Shown piece by piece: positions 26,877 to 35,252 of a stretch of 64,000 bases of DNA. Within the stretch, counting starts at the first letter, position 1. Every line of letters starts with the position of its first letter. The notes under the pieces were generated by a model, which was not told where the DNA came from, did not search any database, and saw only the letters and a program-made list of their open reading frames with translations. This stretch comes from Ruegeria lacuscaerulensis (lineage in GTDB: Bacteria; Pseudomonadota; Alphaproteobacteria; Rhodobacterales; Rhodobacteraceae): positions 124,001-188,000 of the forward strand of contig NZ_WQDY01000003.1 of the NCBI RefSeq assembly GCF_013033355.1, in the 5' to 3' direction. The position numbers and the translations under genes were made by a program.

Positions 26877-27556
26877 CAGGCCCTCTCTTTCTTCAAAAAC
26901 TCCGCCATGAACTGCCCGATTTTGGGGTTGTCGTCATTGGCGGGCAGGCGGTCAGTGGCCGCTTGCATCAATTCATCGGGGACCACGCCCTTGCCGCGTG
27001 TCTCGATCAGGCCCTGGATAAAGCTGTCACCATATTCAGGGTGGGCCTGTACGGTCCAGATCGTGTCGCCATAAGCCACCATGGCGTTGCGACAGAAATC
27101 GTTGGTACCGGTGACGCGTGCGCCGTCGGGTAGGGCGACTACCTGATCCTGATGCCACGCATTCAGCGTAACTGTTTGGCCATCAAGGTCATAGTCGGTG
27201 CGCCCAACGGCCCAGCCTCCGGTGAACTTTTCAACCTTTCCGCCCAGCGCCTGTGCGATGATCTGGTGGCCAAAGCAGACGCCAATCAGCGGCTGGCCTT
27301 TGTCGCGGATCGCGCGGATCAGATTTTCCAGCGGGGGTATCCACGCGTGATCCTCATACGCCCCATGGCGCGAGCCGGTGATGACCCAGCCGTCGGCAGA
27401 GTCTGTGCCGTCAGGGAACTGGCCGTCCACCACGTTGTAGGTCTGAAACGTAAAGCCGTTGCCGCCCAGCAGGGTACGGAACATGCCGTCATATGTGCCG
27501 AAGTCTGAACGCAGCTCATCCGGAGGGTGGCCGGTTACAAGGATGCCGATTTTCAT
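26876..27556 (-). CDS. Class I glutamine amidotransferase-like hydrolase
   Basis: A 226-residue class I glutaminase-fold protein. The catalytic residues are Cys94 in IGVCFGHQ and His172/Glu174 in VQAHPEYGD. In this operon it could cleave the gamma-glutamyl bond of gamma-Glu-GABA as PuuD does, but its motif (GVCFGHQ) is closer to the GMP-synthase-like group than to E. coli PuuD, so the assignment stays open. A palindrome AATTTGATCAAATT sits ten bases upstream of the ATG. Confidence 0.75.
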   Translation of the reverse strand: MKIGILVTGHPPDELRSDFGTYDGMFRTLLGGNGFTFQTYNVVDGQFPDGTDSADGWVITGSRHGAYEDHAWIPPLENLIRAIRDKGQPLIGVCFGHQIIAQALGGKVEKFTGGWAVGRTDYDLDGQTVTLNAWHQDQVVALPDGARVTGTNDFCRNAMVAYGDTIWTVQAHPEYGDSFIQGLIETRGKGVVPDELMQAATDRLPANDDNPKIGQFMAEFLKKERA

Positions 27557-27565
27557 AGGTCACCA

Positions 27566-27579
27566 AATTTGATCAAATT
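27566..27579. promoter_or_regulatory. Palindrome AATTTGATCAAATT before the amidotransferase gene
   Basis: A perfect 14-base palindrome in the 59-base gap between the two halves of the gamma-glutamyl-polyamine operon, ending ten bases before the ATG. The same 14 bases occur again at 28996-29009. Position and symmetry suit a repressor operator. Confidence 0.6.
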
Positions 27580-27615
27580 CATTCTAACGAACCAAAAGGG
27601 GCCGGGCAAGGGGGG

Positions 27616-28950
27616 TCAGACGGCCTCGACGTAGCTTAGCCAGTGCTCTTCTGGGGGGCGCTCGGCGAAGCGGCGGATTTCCTGCCGTTTGGTCATCGCC
27701 AGAAAGCGGATCATATCAGCGGGGAAGATACGCGCCACGTGGGGATCGGATTCGAAGGTAGTGATCGCGGCCTCCCAATCGCCGGCCAGTTGGGGCAGGC
27801 CGTCGATATCATAGGCGTTACCGGTGATCGGGGCGGGCGGGTCGGTTGCGTCCTCGATCCCGTTCATCGCAGCACCCAGAACGGCGGCCAGCATGAGGTA
27901 AGGGTTGATGTCGCCTCCGGCCACACGATGTTCAATCCGGCGGGCGGCAGGGGCGCCGCCGGGAATGCGGAGGGCGGCAGTGCGGTTCTCATAGGCCCAG
28001 CTGGCGCCGGTGGGCGCGTGGGCGCCGGGAACCAGCCGGGTATAGGAATTGCCATGCGGCGCAAAGATCAGTGTGCTGCCGGGCATCGCCGCCAGACAGC
28101 CTGCAATGGCGTAGCGCAGCGTGTCCGTCCCCTCGGGGCCTTCATTGTCAAACACATTGCGGCCCTGATCGTCTACAACCGAGAAATGCACATGCATTCC
28201 GTTGCCTGCGTCATCGGCATAGGGTTTGGACATGAACGTCGCGGTGAACCCGTGTTTGCGGGCAAGACCGCGCGTCAACACCTTGAAAAGCCATGTATCA
28301 TCAGCACAGCGCATTGCGCCCTGATGGTTCAGGTTGATCTCGAACTGGCCAATACCGCTTTCGGAAATGGCGGTCTGGGCGGGAATGCCCATCGCGGCGC
28401 AGCCATCGTAAAGCTCGGTGAAAAAGGCATCGAATGCGTCCATCTCGGCCATTGACAGCACGGCCTCATCCACCAGCCTGCGCCCGGTAATGGGGTTCAT
28501 CGGCGGTTGTGGCTGCGCGCCCGAGGAATCGAGCAGAGTGAATTCCAGTTCGGTCGCCGCGATCACGGACCAACCGCGCTGGGCATAGCGGTTCAGTACA
28601 GCGCTCAGCGCGTGGCGGGGGTCTCCGGCGAAGGGGGTGCCGTGGTCGTCGTACAGACACATCGGCACCAGTGCGGTGTCCACCTCAAGCCAAGGCATAG
28701 GGACCGCACCGCGATCGGTGGGTAGCAGCACACCATCGGCATCACCGGATTCAAACACCAGCGGACTGCCGTCAATATCCGCGCCCCACAGGTCCACATT
28801 CAGCGCCGAGAACGGCATCCGCACGGAGCCTTTGTCCAGCTTGTCGGAATACGAGGGCGGCACGCGTTTGCCCCGCAACTGACCGTTCAGGTCACAGGCT
28901 GCAACGCGAAAACTGTGCAAGGCGCTCAGGTCCATCGGGGGCTCCATCAT
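27616..28950 (-). CDS. Second glutamine-synthetase-family ligase
   Basis: A 444-residue paralogue of the PuuA-like protein. It keeps ATELEFTLLD, ESGIGQFEINL, GNGMHVHFSV and ENRTAALRIPGG. It starts at ATG 28950 (the next codon is also ATG) with GGGGGA upstream. The two ligases in one operon probably differ in amine substrate. It is the first gene of the minus-strand run and has its own copy of the palindrome upstream. Confidence 0.82.
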   Translation of the reverse strand: MMEPPMDLSALHSFRVAACDLNGQLRGKRVPPSYSDKLDKGSVRMPFSALNVDLWGADIDGSPLVFESGDADGVLLPTDRGAVPMPWLEVDTALVPMCLYDDHGTPFAGDPRHALSAVLNRYAQRGWSVIAATELEFTLLDSSGAQPQPPMNPITGRRLVDEAVLSMAEMDAFDAFFTELYDGCAAMGIPAQTAISESGIGQFEINLNHQGAMRCADDTWLFKVLTRGLARKHGFTATFMSKPYADDAGNGMHVHFSVVDDQGRNVFDNEGPEGTDTLRYAIAGCLAAMPGSTLIFAPHGNSYTRLVPGAHAPTGASWAYENRTAALRIPGGAPAARRIEHRVAGGDINPYLMLAAVLGAAMNGIEDATDPPAPITGNAYDIDGLPQLAGDWEAAITTFESDPHVARIFPADMIRFLAMTKRQEIRRFAERPPEEHWLSYVEAV

Positions 28951-28995
28951 TGTGGTTCCCCCGAGGTTTAGTCGACACGACGCGCCTTGTCACGA

Positions 28996-29009
28996 AATTT
29001 GATCAAATT
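28996..29009. promoter_or_regulatory. Palindrome AATTTGATCAAATT before the first ligase gene
   Basis: Same perfect 14-base palindrome as at 27566-27579, here about 46 bases upstream of the ligase ATG and just after the stop of the molybdenum enzyme gene. The shared bases extend to AAATTTGATCAAATT. Confidence 0.6.
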
Positions 29010-29045
29010 AACCCGCGCCGGGTTCAGGCGGCGCGGGGCAGAGGG

Positions 29046-31232
29046 TCAGGCGAAGCTGACACCGTTTTCAGCCATCGGATGCTCGGCCACCAGAATGCCC
29101 GACATCGTATGGATCGCATTTGCCAGCGCCGGTGCGGACGGGGGCGTTCCGGGTTCGCCCACGCCAGTCGGCGCTTCTGCGGACGGCACGATATGCACGT
29201 CGATGGCTGCTATATCACTGATGCGCAGCGGCTCGTAATCCGGGAAGTTGGACTGATCGACCGCCCCGCTTGTCAGCGTGATCTGGTCGCGCATCACATG
29301 GCCGATGCCATAGCCTATGCCGCCTTCCATCTGCGCTTTGACCACATCGGGGTTCACCGCGATGCCGCAATCCACGGCACAGGTGACCTTTTCGATCTTG
29401 ATGCCATCTTCCGGATCGCCCGATATTTCAACGACTTCAGCCGCATAAGACCCAAACGACTTATGCACTGCGATCCCCTGCGAGCGACCGGCGGGCGCAT
29501 TACCCCAACCAGCCTTCTCAGCCGCCAGTTTCAGAACGGCAGCCTTGCGTTGCTGATCTGGATTGGCGCTATCGGACAGGTGGGCCAGACGGAACTCGAC
29601 CGGGTCACGACCTGCGGCTTCGGCCACCAAGTCCATCATGGTTTCCATCGCATAGGCCGTATGGGTATGACCCACCGAGCGCCACCACAAAACCGTGGTC
29701 GCCTTGGGCGTGTCGGTCAGGCCAACGGCCATGCCGGGGATGGCATAGGGGCTGTCAGCCACACCTTCGACCGAGCTGTGATCGACGCCGTCATGGACCA
29801 GAACGGCCTCGAACGCGGTGCCTTTGATCACCGATTGCCCGGCGATCTGATGTTGCCAGCCTACGATATTGCCATCCGTATCCAGACCCACACGCACTTT
29901 ATGGCCGAAGGCAGGACGGTAGTAACCGCTGCGAATGTCATCCTCTCGCGTCCAGACCAGTTTCACCGGGCGCGAGCGGTCTGTGACCACAAAGGCCAGC
30001 GCGGCTTCGACCTGATAATCCGCATCGGGCGTGGCGCGGCGACCGAACGAACCACCGGCCAGCATGGTCTTGATGTGGATCTTCTCGGGCGGCAGTTGGA
30101 AGATTTGCTGATAGGCCATATGCGGGCCGGTTGGCATCTGTGCACCGTCATGCAGGACGATGTCGCCCTCGGCGGTTTGTTCGATGGTGCAGTTCAACGG
30201 CTCCATCGGTGCGTGAGCCAGCAGTGGGAAGTAGAAGGTCTTTTCGACCACCTTATCCGCGCCATCGATGGCTGCTGAAACCGCTGCAACATCCGCCTTG
30301 TTCACGTTGTAGGTGGGCTCTGCATCCAGCGCGGCCATGATCTCGGACCTGATCTGATCTGAATCGCGGGTCTCCGCGCCCGACATGTCCCAATCGACCT
30401 CAAGCGCGTCGCGGGCCTGGATCGCGGCCCAGGTGTTTTCGGCATAGACCGCAACACCCGCCTGATTGGGCAGAACAGCGGCACTGATATAGCCTTTGAC
30501 CTCTTTTGATGCGCTGTCATCAAAGCCAAGTGCGATTCCGCCCTTGGATTCAGGCCGCTTGATCATCGCGACCATCTGGTTCGGCAGATGCACATCCATC
30601 GCATACATCGCCTGACCGTTGCCCTTGATGGCCGAGTCCTTGCGGCGCACGGCTGCGTTGCCGATTAGGCGGAACTCGGACGGGTCTTTCAGGCGCGGCT
30701 CGGCCGGCGCTTCTAGCTGCGCAGCGGCCGCCACGAACTCCGCAATCGGAGCGGATTTGTCACCGGCCTTGACGATGCCTTCCTCGATGGTAATGCCCGA
30801 TGCGTCCACGCCCCAACTTTGGGCGGCGGCCTTGATCAGCATCTCGCGTGCGGCAGCACCGGCCTGACGATATTGCAGCCAGGAATTCGCCATCGCGGTC
30901 GATCCGCCTGTACCCTGGAACGGGCCGAACAGCAGGTTGTTATAGACATTCGGGTCCGACGGCGCAAATTCATATTCGATCTGATCCATGGTCAGGCCGA
31001 TTTCCTCGGCGATCAGCGTCGGCAGGCCGGTGGCCGGGCCCTGACCCTTTTCGAAATGCTTTACGATGGCCGTCACGGTGCCATCCGCGTCGATTTTCAC
31101 GAATGGGTTGAATTGAGCGGTCTCGGACGAAGCCGCAGCCAATACGCCATCGGGGCGGGCACCGACCAGCAGCACGGCACCGGCAGCAGCGGCACCTTTC
31201 AGAAATCCACGGCGAGAGGTGTTGATGGTCAT
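29046..31232 (-). CDS. Molybdopterin-binding subunit of a xanthine-dehydrogenase-family enzyme (IorB-like)
   Basis: A 728-residue large subunit with a twin-arginine signal (SRRGFLKGAAAAGAVLLVG), so it is exported folded. The Ald_Xan_dh_C2-type motifs include GPFQGTGGSTAMANSW, GGSFGRRATPDADYQ, WWRSVGHTHTAYAMET and a final VGEPGTPPSAPALANAI with the catalytic glutamate. It resembles the isoquinoline 1-oxidoreductase beta subunit and related aldehyde oxidases. The 2Fe-2S subunit gene is three bases upstream. Substrate unknown. Confidence 0.88.
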   Translation of the reverse strand: MTINTSRRGFLKGAAAAGAVLLVGARPDGVLAAASSETAQFNPFVKIDADGTVTAIVKHFEKGQGPATGLPTLIAEEIGLTMDQIEYEFAPSDPNVYNNLLFGPFQGTGGSTAMANSWLQYRQAGAAAREMLIKAAAQSWGVDASGITIEEGIVKAGDKSAPIAEFVAAAAQLEAPAEPRLKDPSEFRLIGNAAVRRKDSAIKGNGQAMYAMDVHLPNQMVAMIKRPESKGGIALGFDDSASKEVKGYISAAVLPNQAGVAVYAENTWAAIQARDALEVDWDMSGAETRDSDQIRSEIMAALDAEPTYNVNKADVAAVSAAIDGADKVVEKTFYFPLLAHAPMEPLNCTIEQTAEGDIVLHDGAQMPTGPHMAYQQIFQLPPEKIHIKTMLAGGSFGRRATPDADYQVEAALAFVVTDRSRPVKLVWTREDDIRSGYYRPAFGHKVRVGLDTDGNIVGWQHQIAGQSVIKGTAFEAVLVHDGVDHSSVEGVADSPYAIPGMAVGLTDTPKATTVLWWRSVGHTHTAYAMETMMDLVAEAAGRDPVEFRLAHLSDSANPDQQRKAAVLKLAAEKAGWGNAPAGRSQGIAVHKSFGSYAAEVVEISGDPEDGIKIEKVTCAVDCGIAVNPDVVKAQMEGGIGYGIGHVMRDQITLTSGAVDQSNFPDYEPLRISDIAAIDVHIVPSAEAPTGVGEPGTPPSAPALANAIHTMSGILVAEHPMAENGVSFA

Positions 31233-31235
31233 GGA

Positions 31236-31700
31236 TCAGGCCTCCAGAATCTCGGATGCGCGCTGGACGCCGGCGCGGATGCGTTGATAGGTAGCACAGC
31301 GACAGGCGTTGCCATACATGTACTCGTCGATTTCCTCGGCCGAGGGCTTGGGGTTTTCGGACAACAGCCCGACAGCCGACATAACTTGACCCGACTGGCA
31401 ATAGCCGCACTGAACCACGTCCAGTTCGACCCAGGCTTGCTGGACTGCGGCGCCGATTTTGTCGTCGCCCACGGCCTCGATCGTGGTGATCTCGGCATCT
31501 TCGACGTCTTCGATGTAAGTTTGGCACGACCGCACGGGCTCGCCGTTCAGATGCACGGTGCAGGCCCCGCAGGACGCAACGCCGCAGCCGAATTTGGTTC
31601 CGGTCAGCTTAAGCTCATCCCGGATCACCCAAAGCAGGGGGGTGCCGGGCTCGGCGTCGACCGTGTGGGTCTGGCCGTTCAGTTTCAAGGTCAGTGACAT
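31236..31700 (-). CDS. 2Fe-2S subunit of the molybdenum hydroxylase (IorA-like)
   Basis: A 154-residue ferredoxin-type subunit. It has the plant-type 2Fe-2S cluster cysteines 39, 44, 47 and 59 (FGCGVASCGACTVH ... SCQ) and the second cluster cysteines 98, 101, 133 and 135 (QCGYCQSG ... ACRCATYQR). Electrons pass through it from the Mo site to an acceptor. No FAD subunit is adjacent, as usual for Ior-type enzymes that use a cytochrome. It is divergent from the TetR regulator. Confidence 0.9.
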   Translation of the reverse strand: MSLTLKLNGQTHTVDAEPGTPLLWVIRDELKLTGTKFGCGVASCGACTVHLNGEPVRSCQTYIEDVEDAEITTIEAVGDDKIGAAVQQAWVELDVVQCGYCQSGQVMSAVGLLSENPKPSAEEIDEYMYGNACRCATYQRIRAGVQRASEILEA

Positions 31701-31738
31701 GAGGGGGGATACTCCATGTTGGGCTGGCTACCTGAATC

Positions 31739-31758
31739 GGTAAACTTGCGGGTTTACC
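31739..31758. promoter_or_regulatory. TetR-type operator 1 between iorA-like gene and regulator
   Basis: GGTAAACTTGCGGGTTTACC: GGTAAAC and GTTTACC are exact inverted arms with a six-base centre. It lies 38 bases from the iorA-like ATG in the divergent control region. Confidence 0.65.
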
Positions 31759-31778
31759 ATAAGTGACGTTTTCAATCG

Positions 31779-31798
31779 TGTAAACCCGTGGGTTTACC
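31779..31798. promoter_or_regulatory. TetR-type operator 2
   Basis: TGTAAACCCGTGGGTTTACC matches operator 1 at 16 of 20 positions and is centred 40 bases from it, about four helix turns. It is closer to the regulator start (45 bases), so the regulator may control itself as well. Confidence 0.65.
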
Positions 31799-31842
31799 TA
31801 GTGTTTGACCTTGTCATGTCAATGGGACTATAGCTTTCAGAC

Positions 31843-32445
31843 ATGAACGAATGCAGCGCGCCGAATGCGGCCAAACACGCTCAGATCATCGAGGCTGCGG
31901 TGGCCGAGTTCCAGGAAAAGGGGTTCGCCGCCGCCAGCATGGACCGTGTTTCCGCCCGCGCCGAAGTGTCCAAGCGGACGCTGTATAAGTATTTCGAAAG
32001 CAAGGAAAACCTGTTTCGCTCTATTGTGGTCGAGCTATCAAACCGCTTTGCCGGTGTACTGGATATCCGCTATGAAAAAGGCCGTGATATCCGGGAGCAA
32101 CTGATCGAACTGGCATGGGCCGAAGGGCGCATCCTGATGTTGCCCGAGGTGATGGCGATGTCGCGTATGGTGATCAGCGAAACTTTGCGCAACCCCGATC
32201 TGGCGGCAGCGGCGCAGGGCAAACTGGATAAGACTGCGATATTTGTGTCGATGCTGAAGGACGCGGCAGAAGACGGGCAGTTGCGGATAGACGACCCTCA
32301 AAGTGCGGGGCAGGAGTTCATCGGGTTGATCAAGGCCAAGGCATTCTGGCCGATGGTCTTCACTGGCAGCGTCCTGAGTGAGGCCGAAATGACGGCTACG
32401 ATTGACAGCAGTGTTGAGATGATACTTAGCCGTTATGGCATTTGA
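31843..32445 (+). CDS. TetR/AcrR-family transcriptional regulator
   Basis: A 200-residue TetR-type repressor. The N-terminal HTH is typical: IIEAAVAEFQEKGFAAASMDRVSARAEVSKRTLYKYFESKENLFRSIV (about 14-62). The C-terminal half is a helical ligand and dimer domain of the TetR_C_33/AefR kind. It is divergent from the iorAB-like genes with two matching palindromes between, which makes this operon its most likely target. Confidence 0.88.
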   Translation: MNECSAPNAAKHAQIIEAAVAEFQEKGFAAASMDRVSARAEVSKRTLYKYFESKENLFRSIVVELSNRFAGVLDIRYEKGRDIREQLIELAWAEGRILMLPEVMAMSRMVISETLRNPDLAAAAQGKLDKTAIFVSMLKDAAEDGQLRIDDPQSAGQEFIGLIKAKAFWPMVFTGSVLSEAEMTATIDSSVEMILSRYGI

Positions 32446-32550
32446 CCCGCCTTTGCTGTCCGCTTGGATGGCTTTGCCTGTGGCGTTTATGGTCTAAACA
32501 GTGCTAGACGCCCCCCTCGTAAGATGTGTTTCGAGGTAAAAGCCAGGAAA

Positions 32551-33582
32551 ATGCCAGAGGTTCAGATCGCACATTCAAACCACGCCACAACTCGGCGGGC
32601 GGCGCGGCTCTCGGTTGCGCCGATGATGGATTGGACGGACCGTCATTGCCGGTTTCTGCATCGACTGCTGAGCGGTCAGACTTTGCTCTATACGGAAATG
32701 GTAACGGCCCCGGCGTTGGTTCGGGGTGGGGCGTTGCATCTGCTGGACTACAGCCCGCAGGAACACCCTGTGGCGTTGCAACTGGGCGGCTCGGACCCGC
32801 AAGAGCTGGCGCAAGCCGCGCGGTTGGGGTCCGAGGTAGGTTATGATGAGATCAACCTGAATTGCGGCTGCCCGTCCGACCGGGTGCAATCTGGCACGTT
32901 TGGTGCGGTGCTGATGAAAGATCCCGCGCGTGTAGCCGAATGTGTTGCGGCGATGCGCGAGGCTGTAGGCGTCGAGGTCACCGTGAAGTGCCGGATCGGA
33001 GTAGATGATCAGGATCCTGACCTCGTGCTGCCAGCGTTTCTGGATGCGATCCACACTGCGGGTTGCCAGAGGGTTACAATCCACGCACGTAAAGCGTGGC
33101 TTCAAGGGCTGAGTCCAAAGGAAAACCGCGATATCCCTCCGCTGGACTATCACTTGGTGCACTGCATGAAGGCGTTGTTTCCCGACATGCATATCTCGAT
33201 CAACGGTGGAATAAATTCTTTGCAGGAGGCGCGCACGCATTTGGATGCCGGCCTTGATGGGGTAATGATCGGACGCGCTGCCTATCACCAGCCTGCAGAC
33301 ATCCTGGCAGGGGCAGATCCGTTGATCTTTGAGGCTGGGCAACCTGCGGACCCGTTCGAGGTGGTTCATGAGATGATGCCTTACATCGAACAACACCTTG
33401 CCAGCGGCGGGCGTTTGCATCAGATCACCCGTCATATGCTTGGGCTGTTTGCAGGGCGGCCAGGGGCGCGTGCATGGCGGCGCGTCTTGTCCGAAGGTGC
33501 CGTTCACGAGGGGGCAGGCCCAGAGGTTCTGCTGCAGGCGCTGGATCGGGTCGCGCCCGACGAGCAGGTCGAAGTGAGTTAA
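32551..33582 (+). CDS. dusA: tRNA-dihydrouridine(20/20a) synthase DusA
   Basis: A 343-residue FMN enzyme that reduces uridine 20 and 20a of tRNA. SVAPMMDWTDRHCRFLHRLLS at the N-terminus and LNCGCPSDRVQSGTFGAVLM with the active-site cysteine are diagnostic of DusA, and VTIHARKAWLQGLSPKENRDIPPLDY is DusA-specific. The start at ATG 32551 has AGGAA nearby; upstream in-frame ATG 32524 would add nine residues. Single gene ahead of a TauE gene. Confidence 0.93.
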   Translation: MPEVQIAHSNHATTRRAARLSVAPMMDWTDRHCRFLHRLLSGQTLLYTEMVTAPALVRGGALHLLDYSPQEHPVALQLGGSDPQELAQAARLGSEVGYDEINLNCGCPSDRVQSGTFGAVLMKDPARVAECVAAMREAVGVEVTVKCRIGVDDQDPDLVLPAFLDAIHTAGCQRVTIHARKAWLQGLSPKENRDIPPLDYHLVHCMKALFPDMHISINGGINSLQEARTHLDAGLDGVMIGRAAYHQPADILAGADPLIFEAGQPADPFEVVHEMMPYIEQHLASGGRLHQITRHMLGLFAGRPGARAWRRVLSEGAVHEGAGPEVLLQALDRVAPDEQVEVS

Positions 33583-33613
33583 AAAGCGGCCAACCGGCCG
33601 ATATGGGGGGGGA

Positions 33614-34438
33614 ATGCCCGAAACGTTTTTGCTGGCCCAGATGCTGGGCCTATTGCTGGTGATCGGCGCATTGGCCGGAGTTCTGGCGGGCTTGCTAGGG
33701 GTTGGCGGCGGCATCGTATTGGTGCCTGCATTTTTCTATGCGTTTCAAACCCTTGGCTACGGCGGCCCGCAATTGATGCAATTGTGTCTGGCGACGTCTC
33801 TGGCGACCATCATCGTGACCTCGGTCCGGTCCGTGATGGCCCACAACAAAAAAGGGGCCGTAGACTGGGAAATTTTGCGCGGCTGGGGGCCGGGTATCGC
33901 AATCGGGGCAGTGATCGGAGTTACCGTGGCTTCGGCCCTACGCACCGAGGCACTGCAGGCGCTGTTCGGCATTCTAGGGATGGTGATTGGTGCTTATCTG
34001 GGTTTCGGAAAATCTGAATGGCGGCTTGGGGACGCGATGCCCAAGGGGCTCCGTCGGGCCGCTTTGTCACCAGGTGTAGGGTTTCTGTCGGTATTGATGG
34101 GGATCGGAGGCGGCAGCTTTGGTGTGCCCTTGATGAGCCTGTTCAACACGCCCATTCACCGGGCCGTTGCGACGGCAGCTGGCTTTGGGGTGATCATCGC
34201 GGTTCCGTCCGTCATCGGGTTTCTGTTTTTGAATATCGCACCTGAACACCGCCCGCCAATGACCATTGGCGCGGTGAATTTGGTGGCATTTGCGATTGTT
34301 GTGGCGATGACAATGATCACCGCCCCTTGGGGGGTTAAGCTGGCCCACGCGATGGACCCCAAACCGCTCAAACGTGTTTTTGCCGTTTTCCTGACGCTGG
34401 TGGCCCTTAACATGCTGCGCAAAGCGATGGGCCTTTGA
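33614..34438 (+). CDS. TauE/SafE-family (TSUP) membrane transporter
   Basis: A 274-residue protein with about eight membrane segments. The repeated GVGGGIVLVPAFFY and GIGGGSFGVPLMSLF motifs mark the two halves of the TSUP family, which export sulfite, sulfoacetate or related anions. The ATG at 33614 follows a GGGGGG stretch. Its stop overlaps the start of the next gene (TTGA), suggesting coupling to the dioxygenase. Substrate cannot be told. Confidence 0.86.
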   Translation: MPETFLLAQMLGLLLVIGALAGVLAGLLGVGGGIVLVPAFFYAFQTLGYGGPQLMQLCLATSLATIIVTSVRSVMAHNKKGAVDWEILRGWGPGIAIGAVIGVTVASALRTEALQALFGILGMVIGAYLGFGKSEWRLGDAMPKGLRRAALSPGVGFLSVLMGIGGGSFGVPLMSLFNTPIHRAVATAAGFGVIIAVPSVIGFLFLNIAPEHRPPMTIGAVNLVAFAIVVAMTMITAPWGVKLAHAMDPKPLKRVFAVFLTLVALNMLRKAMGL

Positions 34439-35217
34439 CGACGTTTTGGCATAAAGGCTGGGTAAAGTTCCCCTATGACCCCGCCGTCGCTGAATGGGTA
34501 GCACACGCTCTGCCAGCTGCTCGGGCTGCAGTCGTTGATCCGTCCCATGCCGAATGGATGGACTGTGAAGGCACATGGTTCATCGGTGTTGATGCGCTGG
34601 ACAATGATGCAGAGGGCAGGGTGGGGCGATCAGGGCCGCTGCAGGGCCAGGCGCTGGAATTGGTGACCGAGCATTATGGAACTCTGCCGCTGCACAAGGG
34701 GCAGGTATCTGTGATGTATCCCGGCTACCCCAAGCCACGCCGCGGCGAAAGCGAGGCAGCCGGGCGTTACCGACGCAACCGTGATGCAGCGCATGTGGAT
34801 GGGTTGCGCCCTATGGGTCCTGACCGTCGCCGCAGAGTGGACGAACCGCACGCCTGGATACTTGGCCTTCCGCTGACCGAAGTGAGCGCTGATGCTTCGC
34901 CGATGGTTTTATGGGAAGGCAGCCATAAGGTCTTGCGGGCAGCTTTCGAAAAGGCTCTGCATGGTAGACCGCGTGATACGTTGCACGAGGTAGATGTTAC
35001 AGACATCTATCAGTCTGCCCGCCGCGAGGTGTTCGAGACCTGCACTCGCCTGGAATTGCCCGCCAGTCCTGGTGAAACGTATCTTTTGCACCGTCACTGC
35101 CTGCATGGGGTGGCCCCTTGGTCGGACACTGCTTCGGCTGGGCCGGATGGTCGGATGATTGCCTATTTCCGCCCGGAATTCCAAGGCGGTGTGGCCGAGT
35201 GGATCGAATCCCCGTAA
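34435..35217 (+). CDS. Fe(II)/2-oxoglutarate dioxygenase-like (PhyH-related) protein
   Basis: A 260-residue cupin-like protein. DAAHVDGL supplies an HxD pair and LLHRHCLHGVAPW a distal histidine, with GRMIAYFRPE giving the arginine for 2-oxoglutarate. This is the triad of the phytanoyl-CoA dioxygenase group. It begins at TTG 34435, overlapping the TauE stop; the first ATG is 41 codons later, inside the fold. Substrate unknown; the context with TauE hints at an organic anion, which is inference. Confidence 0.68.
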   Translation: MTTFWHKGWVKFPYDPAVAEWVAHALPAARAAVVDPSHAEWMDCEGTWFIGVDALDNDAEGRVGRSGPLQGQALELVTEHYGTLPLHKGQVSVMYPGYPKPRRGESEAAGRYRRNRDAAHVDGLRPMGPDRRRRVDEPHAWILGLPLTEVSADASPMVLWEGSHKVLRAAFEKALHGRPRDTLHEVDVTDIYQSARREVFETCTRLELPASPGETYLLHRHCLHGVAPWSDTASAGPDGRMIAYFRPEFQGGVAEWIESP

Positions 35218-35252
35218 CCTACAGCCATGTATTGGTTAGGAGGTATGGGGTC

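Noticed and set aside
25917-27074. Plus-strand frame of 385 codons
   Set aside because: Antisense to the puuA-like and amidotransferase genes; no recognisable domain.
28950-30278. Plus-strand frame of 442 codons
   Set aside because: Antisense to the IorB-like gene, which is supported by a Tat signal and many motifs.
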